From contig CAWERR010000006.1 of the NCBI GenBank assembly GCA_963811585.1, positions 806,001-870,000 on the forward strand: 64,000 nucleotides of DNA, read 5' to 3'. Positions within the stretch are counted from its first letter, which is position 1, and each line of letters starts with the position of its first letter. This stretch comes from JACDHG01 sp963811585 (GTDB taxonomy: Bacteria > Actinomycetota > Actinomycetes > Propionibacteriales > Nocardioidaceae). Under the pieces are notes generated by a model. That model ran no database searches. It was not told the origin of the DNA and saw only the letters and a program-made list of their open reading frames with translations. The translations under genes and the position numbers were made by a program. Positions 44,108-52,028 of the stretch are shown one piece after another.

Positions 44108-45558
44108 AGCGGTTCCCGATCCTTCGCTCTCGATTGGGGTTCTCCACCTTTGGCTGTCGAGTGCGCATGCAACCGAGGGGCTCTTGATTCGGCTGCGCGA
44201 GCCTTCTGCGAGCGCGCGCCAGGAAGCAGAGCCGCGGCCGCGGACGACCAGCCATGTGGCCCTGCCACGATGAAGAGCATCAATGCCGCGACCGGTCCCG
44301 ACGAGAGGATTCCGTGTATGCCGGAAACGCTGACGTAGCCGAGCAAGATCGCCCCCTCCACTAACACGACAGCGCCCAGGGGTGATCGGATCCGGACCAT
44401 CCGCTTCCATGCAAGCGCGAGGATGGCCCCGGATGCCGTGTAGCCGAGAAGCACTGCCCACGGCCCCCCATCCGCGTACATCAAGCCGTACTGGGTTGGC
44501 GTGGAGTATCCAGTGGTATTCGTTCCGGCTCCGTAGGCAAGCCTGGTGAGACGCAGTGCAAAAGGCTCCACAGCTGGTGTGCCGGGAACCAGGGCTTGAA
44601 GCCGAGCCATGAAGAGCCCACCGTCTTGGATGTCCAGGCCGCCGGATTCGACCAGTCGAACGATCTCTGCATTGTTCTTGCCGTTTCCGTCGGTCACACG
44701 TTGGACCAGCGCGACACTTCGTTCTGCCACACTCTCCCCTGCGGCGCTACCTTTCGCGAGTGGCATGATGAAGAGCGCGAAACCAGCGACGAGGGACGCA
44801 GTCACAGCGACATATCGCACGCGCAGTCGGTACCGAACTGCGACCGCAGCTGCACCCGCAATAACGCAGAGGAGCAGCGGCGCACGCGACCCCGCACTTC
44901 CCAGAAACAAGAAGGCAAGCAGGCAAACGACGAGCAGCTGCTGCACCGATGCCCGCGTTCGCTTCCAAGACCAGCACAACGTGGCCACAACGACGGCGAT
45001 ACGCCATCCGACCTCCGTAACGGCATTGATGATGCCCTGCCCTGCGTACGCGCTGCCGAGCAGCGTGTGTCCTTTGGTTAACTCCCGTCGGGTTTCCCTG
45101 ATGAGAGTTGCTTGGTCGGCATTGCTTCCCGGATCGAGCAGTGACCCCAACCCGCCGCTGACGAGGGGAGGCAGGCCCTTGAATGAGATGAGTCCAAGAA
45201 TCGTGAGGCAGGTGACAAGAATGACCAAGCCGACCGACATCGACTTTGCTTGATCCGAATCCGGATTCCTCCCATCGCCTCGCCAGCCTGTGGCGTCGGC
45301 CTGTGATCCTCCGAGCAGGACATAGGTCATGACCATCCCCAGCAGGCCTATGGCAGCAAGGAAAGCCGGAAACCCTCCGACTGGTGTGATGATTCCGCCC
45401 GTGATCGGCACCAGCGTTGGCCAAACTGCGACCAGCTCGATGGCCAAGAAAAGAGCGACCGGTGTCGCTATTCGGTCGCGGCGACCAACAAAGTGCAGCA
45501 GGACGAAGACCAGAACTAGGACGACCAGGTAAATGGCTAAGACGGAGTAGACGCCCAC
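44104..45558 (-). CDS. Wzy-like oligosaccharide repeat-unit polymerase
   Basis: A 484-residue membrane protein with roughly 11-12 helices and one large extracellular loop in the C-terminal half (residues about 290-360, containing AEIVRLVESGGLDIQDGGLF). This topology, and position between flippase and dehydratase genes, marks an O-antigen/EPS polymerase, although sequences of Wzy proteins are too diverse for certainty. It starts at ATG 45558. The 193 bases to the upstream pglF-like stop hold no clear gene. Confidence 0.8.
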   Translation of the reverse strand: MGVYSVLAIYLVVLVLVFVLLHFVGRRDRIATPVALFLAIELVAVWPTLVPITGGIITPVGGFPAFLAAIGLLGMVMTYVLLGGSQADATGWRGDGRNPDSDQAKSMSVGLVILVTCLTILGLISFKGLPPLVSGGLGSLLDPGSNADQATLIRETRRELTKGHTLLGSAYAGQGIINAVTEVGWRIAVVVATLCWSWKRTRASVQQLLVVCLLAFLFLGSAGSRAPLLLCVIAGAAAVAVRYRLRVRYVAVTASLVAGFALFIMPLAKGSAAGESVAERSVALVQRVTDGNGKNNAEIVRLVESGGLDIQDGGLFMARLQALVPGTPAVEPFALRLTRLAYGAGTNTTGYSTPTQYGLMYADGGPWAVLLGYTASGAILALAWKRMVRIRSPLGAVVLVEGAILLGYVSVSGIHGILSSGPVAALMLFIVAGPHGWSSAAAALLPGARSQKARAAESRAPRLHAHSTAKGGEPQSRAKDREPL

Positions 45559-45751
45559 GTCATCTCCGCTCAGAGTCCGTCGAACAAACGGTGACCTTAA
45601 CCGATTCCGTGCCGTGGGCGGGTAACCAGTGTTTCAAGGCAGCCGTCCTGATCGTCGAGGTCATACGAGAGACTATCCGGCCACGGGCCTGCCTCCTACG
45701 ACGACAGCGCGTGGCAACCGCAGCCACGAGCGGAACGACGTGGTACCGCAT

Positions 45752-47621
45752 TCACCGGGGTTGGTCGTAGGCGGCTTGCCAGGGGCGGTGAAGCTCGCCG
45801 GCTCCCGTCGGCTCGCGAGTCTGGCAGATGGCGCGGAGCCCTCGCACGAGGTATTCGTTGTCGGATTGCGGGTCCAGCAAGAGGGCATCCTCTGTATCCA
45901 TCTGCGGCACTGGCACATGCGAGATAAGCGGATGGACTGGTCGGAAGTCGACCTCATCGGCACCCATCAGGACCTCATGCATCTTTTCGCCGTGTCGAAG
46001 GCCCGTGTAGCGCACGTCGACGGCGCGTCCGGACATGGCAATCATTTGCCGCGCCACGTCGTCGATCTTGACCGGTTGCCCCATATCGAGGACCAGCGCT
46101 TCGCCATCGCTTCCGATCGCCGCAGCTTGGATGACAAGTTGGACGGCCTCCTGCACGGTCATGAAAAAGCGGGTGACCTCGGGATGCGTGACGGTCAATG
46201 GCCCGCCGTTGGTGATCTGGGAACTGAACGAGGTGAGGACGGATCCGCGACTCCCGAGCACGTTGCCAAATCGGACGCTGAGGTATGTGCCATTGGTTGC
46301 GGCCGCCACTCCAGCAGTCAGTCTTTCGGCGATTCGCTTGGTGTAACCCAACACGCTGCACGGGTTCGCCGCCTTGTCGGTGGAGATATTGACGAACCTT
46401 TCGACGTGCACCCGCCGCGCTGCCTCGAGAACGATCTGCGTGCCCCAGACGTTGGTCTTGATCGCCTCACCTGGGTGACGCTCGAGCACTGGTAGGTGTT
46501 TGAGGGCAGCGGCATGGAACACCACTTGGGGTCGGTGCTCGGCAAAGACCTGCTCGACCGCGTCGCGATCCCGGATGTCAGCAAGGACCATGTCCGCGCT
46601 GGTCAGGAGTGCTTCGCCATGGATGGACAGCTGAAGTGCGTGAAGCGCAGACTCATCGCGATCGAGCATGACGAGCTTGTCTGGGCCCCATTTGTGGATC
46701 TGGCGGCATAGTTCCGATCCGATAGAGCCTCCGGCGCCGGTGACGAGCACACGGTGCCCAGTGAGATAACCGGCTATCGAAGCGACGTCGGTTTCCACCT
46801 GGTGCCGACCCAAGCAGGTCAGCGACATCGAGGTCCCTCAGGTCATTGATGCCGACAAACCCGCTCATCAAGTCGTTGACCCCAGGCAGCACCTTCACCA
46901 CGAGACCCGCCTGCTGGGCAGTCTGTGTGACCTTGCGGACCAAGTCAGCGCCCGCGCTCGGGATAGCCACCACAAGCACTCTCGCGCCCGATCGCTCTGC
47001 GACCTCCGCGATGTCATTTGACGTGCCCATGACCGCCACACCGTCGAGCCGGAGAGACCGCTTGAGCGGATCGTCGTCGACGAGCGCGACGGGACGCCAC
47101 GTGGCCGAAGCATCTCGATGCATCGATCTGATCAGCTGCCGGGCGCCGTCGCCGGCGCCGAGGATCAAGACCGGCTGAGATGACTCCATTGCGGGCGTAA
47201 CCCGACCGGCTTCCTCGATAACTCGCCAGGTGGCACGTCCGGCCGCCATCAGCGTCAGGGTGATGAAGGCAGCCGTAAAGGGGACTGATCGGGGCAGCCA
47301 CGCCCCGGCTGTTGCCAGGTTCACTGCGAACAACAATCCACCGGAACCAGCCGTGACAAATCCGAGCGTGACCATTTCCTCAAGGCTGGCAAGACGCGCG
47401 CGGCCGGTGTGGATCCCACCACTGAGCGCAGCCACCAAGTAGATTGAGGTGACGAACCCCCAGGCAAGGCAGACAGCCGGCCAATCGACTTGGGCCGGTT
47501 GGAACTCCATCCGAGCAATGGCCGCAAGTGCCAACCCAACGGCCCAGACGCCGCAGTCAAAGGAGACCAGCCAGATACGACGACGCGATCGAAGTCGCTC
47601 GACCACGGCTTTACTCAGCAT
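45752..47621 (-). pseudogene. PglF/CapD-type UDP-GlcNAc 4,6-dehydratase, one frameshift
   Basis: About 623 codons in two frames. The first, from ATG 47621, has four membrane helices (IWLVSFDCGVWAVGLALAAI onward) and a Rossmann CoA-like domain (PVLILGAGDGARQLIRSM). An extra G (CCC 46809-46811 on +) splits it within DLLGRHQVETD. The second carries the catalytic SDR domain: VLVTGAGGSIGSELCRQI, VFHAAALKHLPVLERHPGEA, the active-site INISTDKAANP-like region VNISTDKAANPCSVLGYTKR and RFGNVLGSRGSV. This enzyme makes the 4-keto-6-deoxy intermediate for the PglE- and PglD-like enzymes. First gene of the minus operon. Confidence 0.9.
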
Positions 47622-47789
47622 TACGTTGTCCTCCAGAGGGTGTGTGAGGGTGACGACGTGTAGTCCGGGTCAGCACCCTCAGTAAGCACGGTAGCCGGTA
47701 AAAAGGGGTTTCACCCACTAGACGACATAGGATGCCCTGACAGGCCGTGTCGACCGACACCTAGACCGACCCACCAGAACGAGGCTCTC

Positions 47790-49170
47790 GTGGAGCTCAG
47801 CGACTACCTCAAGATTGTCCGCAGGCGATGGACGTTGATCGTCTTCTGCCTACTCGTCGCTCTCGCCGGGGCGGCAGCAATCACTATCACAGCGACGCCG
47901 CAGTACAGCTCGACTGCGCGCCTCTTCATCTCGACGCCGCGCGCGGAGGGCTCCGATGCCTACCAGGGTGGGCTGTTCTCTCAGCAGCGCGTTGCGTCGT
48001 ACGCCGACCTTGTCACCGGCGAGGACCTCGCAAGCCGGGTCGTAGATCGGCTGAGGCTGGACGAAACGGGCAAGACGCTCGCGGAACAGGTCAGCAGCAA
48101 TGTCGTTCCCGAGACGACCATCTTGGAAGTCACGGTCACCGATCCGAGTCCAAAGCGAGCACAAGCCCTCGCGACCGCGCTATCCGAACGAGTTCACTGC
48201 CTTCGTCCCGGAACTTGAGACAGCCCCCGGCGCCAGGCGGTCACCGATCAAGGCAACGATCGTCGACTCCCCAGATTTGCCGACCACACCTGTGTCCCCC
48301 CAGCCACTCCGCAACCTGACCCTTGCTGCGATCCTCGGCCTTCTGCTCGGGCTCGGCCTCGCACTGGTTCGCGAGCTCCTCGACACGACGATCAAGTCGC
48401 CCCAGGACGTGACCGATGCGGCTGACGCCGCGATCCTGGGCACCATCCTCTTCGACTCGAGAGCCATCAAGACTCCCCTCGTCACCGATCTCGAACTGCA
48501 TTCGCCCCGCGTCGAGGCGTTCAAGATGCTGCGGACCAACCTGCAGTTCGTCGAGATCGACCGACTCTCGAAGGTGTTCGTCATCACCAGCGCCGTGCCC
48601 TCGGAGGGCAAGACGACGACGGCGGTCAACCTCTCGATCACGCTGGCTCAAGCGGGTCAACGCGTCCTCCTCATTGAGGGAGATCTGCGCCGGCCGCGCG
48701 TCGCCAACTACCTCAAGCTCGAAGCGACCGTAGGTCTCACCACGGTCCTCATCGGCAGGATCGGCGTCGAGGACGCGGTCCAGCCCTGGGGACCTGACGG
48801 CCTGCACGTCATCACCAGCGGATCCGTACCCCCCAACCCAGCCGAGCTGCTCCAGTCGCACGTCATGCAAGACACGCTGGTCAAGTTGAGGGAGCGCTAC
48901 GACATGATCATCATCGACGCTCCTCCGCTTTTGCCGGTGACCGACGCTGCCCTGATCGCCGCTCAGGCTGACGGCGCGGTGATGGTGTTCCGCCATGGCA
49001 AGACGACCAAGGACCAAGCTTTAGGCGCGGTGGATCGCCTGCGCTCCGTCGACGCGAGGGTCCTCGGCTGCGTCCTCAACATGGCCCCCGAGCGCGGAGC
49101 CGACAGCTACGCTTACGGATACGGCTACGCGCCCAAGCGCGGCCGCCGGCGCAGCGCAGGGGATTCATGA
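47790..49170 (+). pseudogene. Wzz/BY-kinase chain-length regulator, one frameshift
   Basis: About 459 codons. The Wzz domain with its first membrane helix (VFCLLVALAGAAAITITATP) and SSTARLFIS is in frame one to ALATALSE; an extra G near 48186 shifts to NEFTAFVPELE, second helix AAILGLLLGLGLALVREL, and the tyrosine-kinase domain: Walker A VPSEGKTTTAVNLSI, Walker A' LLIEGDLRRPRV, Walker B IIIDAPPLLPVTDA. The tail SYAYGYGYAPK has four tyrosines for autophosphorylation. It sets polymer length with the Wzy-like protein. GTG 47790; divergent from the dehydratase gene by 168 bases. Confidence 0.9.
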
Positions 49171-50336
49171 CGGAAGACGAACAGAACACGGGTACGTCGC
49201 CCGACGAGCAGACCGGCACCGCAGACTCCGCCGCCGCAGACACACCGTCCTCAGCGGCCGGCAAGACCCCGGCCAAGCGGCCTCGCAAACGCAGACCGAA
49301 CTTCTTCCGCCGGCATCTGATACTCACCTCGCTCGGCGTCATCGTCATACTCCTCGTGTCGCTGGCCGGCGGCTTTGCCTGGTGGGCCAACCAGCAACTC
49401 GCCAGCATCCCGAGGGTCGAGGCAGGCATCGAGGTGCAGCCGGGCAAGGACCACAACGAGGGTGGCAAGCCGCTCAACATCTTGATGCTCGGCCTCGACA
49501 ACGGGAACTCAGGCGAGTCCGTTGCCGACGATCTCGCTGACGGCGAGTGGACACCGGGTTTGCATCGCAGCGACACGATCATGGTGCTCCACGTGCCAGC
49601 CGACCGGGACTCGGCACAGCTCGTCTCGATCCCGCGCGATACATGGGTCAAGATCGACGGCTACCCATCCAGCGACGGTTACGCCAAGATCAACGCCGCC
49701 TTCTCCTACGGCGGACCAGCCCTCGCCGTCACAACCGTCCAGGATGTCACCAACCTCACGTTCGACCACGTGGCGATGATCGACTGGGACGGCTTCCGCG
49801 ACCTGTCCACGGCCGTCGATGGAGTCCGCATCTACATCCCGCAGACCTTTACCTCCAATCGCGTTGTCTGGGAGGAGGGGTGGCAGACCATCGAGGGCGA
49901 GCGGGCCCTGCAATACGTACGCACCCGCTACGACCTGCCCGGAGACAAAGAGTCCGACTTCGGTCGCATCGCGCGTCAGCAGAACTTCCTGCGCGCGCTG
50001 ATGGGCCAGCTGATGTCACCTTCGACGACACGCAATCCGTTGCGGTTCACCAAGGTGCTGTCGACGGTCACCGGGTTCCTCACCGTCGACAAGACCTGGG
50101 ATACCGACGAGATGCGCAACCTCGCGTTGTCGTTAAGAAACCTCCGCCCACCCGACGTGCAGTTCATCACCGCACCGTTCGAGTCCTATGGCACCAGCTC
50201 CGACGGGCAAAGCTACGTGCGCCTGGCGCCGGCGTCGACCCGGGAGCTCTTCCGCGCGGTTGCCGACGGCGATCTGAAAAACTACATCGCCGAGCATCCT
50301 GAGGACCGGCTAGCGAGCCCTACCCGGGTCAACTAG
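49167..50336 (+). CDS. LCP (LytR-CpsA-Psr) family cell-wall glycopolymer transferase
   Basis: A 389-residue membrane-anchored protein. A charged cytoplasmic start is followed by one helix (residues about 50-72, LTSLGVIVILLVSLAGGFAW) and an extracellular LCP domain with NILMLGLDNG, HRSDTIMVLHV, SIPRDTWVKI, KINAAFSYGG and ALQYVRTRYDL. LCP enzymes link lipid-borne polymers to peptidoglycan, here probably the EPS made by this locus. It overlaps the BY-kinase stop (ATGA). Its end overlaps the convergent phosphatase by 8 bases. Confidence 0.93.
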   Translation: MTEDEQNTGTSPDEQTGTADSAAADTPSSAAGKTPAKRPRKRRPNFFRRHLILTSLGVIVILLVSLAGGFAWWANQQLASIPRVEAGIEVQPGKDHNEGGKPLNILMLGLDNGNSGESVADDLADGEWTPGLHRSDTIMVLHVPADRDSAQLVSIPRDTWVKIDGYPSSDGYAKINAAFSYGGPALAVTTVQDVTNLTFDHVAMIDWDGFRDLSTAVDGVRIYIPQTFTSNRVVWEEGWQTIEGERALQYVRTRYDLPGDKESDFGRIARQQNFLRALMGQLMSPSTTRNPLRFTKVLSTVTGFLTVDKTWDTDEMRNLALSLRNLRPPDVQFITAPFESYGTSSDGQSYVRLAPASTRELFRAVADGDLKNYIAEHPEDRLASPTRVN

Positions 50337-50916
50337 AGCTCGTGAGCGCACGCGCAACCACCAAGCACGCCTTGTAGATAAGGTCCGCCGTTCCGCGGTG
50401 CGCCGCCTCCGACTGACCATAAGGGTCGGGAAGGTCGTAGGAGAGCAGGTGGGATTCGCCGCGCAACGCGGCCGCTCGACGTACGACGTCATGCGGTCCG
50501 TCGGCGGATGCCCGCACCTGCGGCACCTCCGAGACCAGATGGGCGAACTCCAACAACGTGAACGTACGACGCAGAGCCTCCGGAGCTTCGACCAGCACGG
50601 CGCGCCGGTGCTCCAGGGTGGCAGTCAGCACCAGGTCGGCTTCCAACGCTTCGGCCCCTTGGAAGCTGTGGGACCGGAACTCACCAGGGTCTCCGCCGAG
50701 CCGGCGCAACTGCGCGGCTGCCATCGCGTCCATCGGAGCATCAACCCAACCGAACACGCCCGCGCTCGACACGGCGAAGTTGGGTTGGGGACCGGGCGCC
50801 GCGGCCAGGGCTGCGCGAAGCACATGCTCGGCAAGCGGTGAGCGGCAGATGTTCGCCGTGCACACGACCAGGATCACGAACGTCCCCGACCGGCTGCCGA
50901 CAGGCTCGCGGGTCAT
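50329..50916 (-). CDS. low-molecular-weight protein tyrosine phosphatase (Wzb-like)
   Basis: A 195-residue phosphatase with the catalytic P-loop VVCTANICRSPLAE (Cys and Arg of CX5R) and the general-acid motif DPYGQS. Such enzymes dephosphorylate BY-kinases and reset polymerisation, and a BY-kinase gene ends 1.2 kb away. ATG 50916 is chosen because it overlaps the preceding beta-propeller stop (ATGA); an ATG 15 bases upstream is possible. Confidence 0.92.
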   Translation of the reverse strand: MTREPVGSRSGTFVILVVCTANICRSPLAEHVLRAALAAAPGPQPNFAVSSAGVFGWVDAPMDAMAAAQLRRLGGDPGEFRSHSFQGAEALEADLVLTATLEHRRAVLVEAPEALRRTFTLLEFAHLVSEVPQVRASADGPHDVVRRAAALRGESHLLSYDLPDPYGQSEAAHRGTADLIYKACLVVARALTSSS

Positions 50917-51830
50917 GTCGGCAGGGACCATGTCTGTCCTCCGTCGTCACTGACGATCAGCTGATCGTCCACCTGGGCGACGACCTGGCTGCCGTTCGTG
51001 GCAATCGCCTCGGGTTCTTCACCTTCCATGCAGCTGCTCCGTCGCCACGTCTGTCCGTTGTCGTTCGTGGTGAGCACACGTGCGGCGCAACCCTCGTCGG
51101 TCGCGAGCGCCAGCCCTGTGGAGGCATCCTCGAAGCTCAACGCCACCAGGCCATCGACGTGCCCGGTTGTCGACCACGTTGTCCCAGCATCCGTGCTCAC
51201 ACGTACATCGCCGTTGTCGCAAGCGGCATACGCAAGGGTGACATCGAGCGGCGCAAGGGAGATGCCCACACAGCCAAGGCGGCGCGGGCCGCCCGGTGCG
51301 TGGACCCGCCCGTCGCCCCCAATGGGGCTGAGGTGCCAGGCTCCTCTGCTCCCGGGCGAGCGAACCCAGGACTCCCCGAGGTCACCCGAGCGCTGCACTG
51401 CTGCCGCACAGGTCTCGCCGGTCTCGACGATCCAGAGATCCGATCGCGAGACCGCGACGACCCTGACCACCTGGGCGACCTCGCTCAAGGCTGTCTCGAA
51501 GGTCTGACCGCCGTCCGTCGACACTTCGACGGATCCACTCTCGCCGGCTTGGCAGTCACCCGTCGTCGCCCGGAGCAGGACACCGTCGACCCCAATCGAC
51601 AGAAGAGTGTCTGACCTCTTGGGCGGCGGCGGCTCAGTGTTTGAAGTGGTCGGCTGAGTCGGTGTGGTGGCCGGAGGTGTTGTGCTGTCGTCGTCCGACG
51701 TGAGCGTCGGGGTGCTGGGTCCACTGTCGGTGCTCGCTGGCTGGCGGACGTGGCGGACGGCGAGCGCCACGAGCACGATGTCCAGGGCCACGAACGCAAT
51801 GACAAGAGCGACTTTCACCGTTAGTCGCAT
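50913..51830 (-). CDS. membrane-anchored BNR/sialidase-like beta-propeller protein
   Basis: A 305-residue protein with one N-terminal helix (VKVALVIAFVALDIVLVALA), a long Ser/Thr/Pro linker and a propeller built of Asp-box/BNR repeats: VSTDGGQTFET, GDLGESWVRS, VSTDAGTTWSTTG, TNDNGQTWRRS, VSDDGGQTWSLP. It is outside the membrane. Propellers of this type bind glycans or proteins; the ligand is unknown. ATG 51830 is the start, as the upstream open frame is noncoding. Its stop overlaps the phosphatase start, so the two genes are cotranscribed and coupled. Confidence 0.85.
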   Translation of the reverse strand: MRLTVKVALVIAFVALDIVLVALAVRHVRQPASTDSGPSTPTLTSDDDSTTPPATTPTQPTTSNTEPPPPKRSDTLLSIGVDGVLLRATTGDCQAGESGSVEVSTDGGQTFETALSEVAQVVRVVAVSRSDLWIVETGETCAAAVQRSGDLGESWVRSPGSRGAWHLSPIGGDGRVHAPGGPRRLGCVGISLAPLDVTLAYAACDNGDVRVSTDAGTTWSTTGHVDGLVALSFEDASTGLALATDEGCAARVLTTNDNGQTWRRSSCMEGEEPEAIATNGSQVVAQVDDQLIVSDDGGQTWSLPT

Positions 51831-51961
51831 CAGACTCCGCTTCGCTCGACAGCCATCGTCCGTCACCAGGAGTGTAGGTGCTAGCCACAGACAGTGGCCG
51901 TCCGTGGGCGGTGTGGCGCGGCGGCTCATCGCCAGGCTCGCTTCCTCGCCGCATGACGCGG

Positions 51962-52015
51962 GTTCGGAACGCAATTGCAGCTGAGGGGTCGAATTTCTGC
52001 AATTGCGCTCCGAAC
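51962..52015 (-). terminator. 18/19-bp hairpin after the HD-GYP gene
   Basis: GTTCGGAACGCAATTGCAG (51962-51980) pairs with CTGCAATTGCGCTCCGAAC (51997-52015) with one mismatch and a 16-base loop. It begins 14 bases after the HD-GYP stop. The arms are AT-rich in the centre and there is no long T-tract, so it may work as a factor-independent or weak terminator. Confidence 0.7.
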
Positions 52016-52028
52016 GGCGCCAGGATTG

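Noticed and set aside
45559..45751. 63-codon minus-strand frame between the dehydratase and polymerase genes
   Set aside because: No ribosome binding site, no family resemblance and poor composition; may be only spacer.
47622..47789. Promoter elements in the divergent dehydratase/BY-kinase gap
   Set aside because: A TAGGAT box is present, but the nearest -35-like hexamer is only 13 bases away, so I do not claim it.
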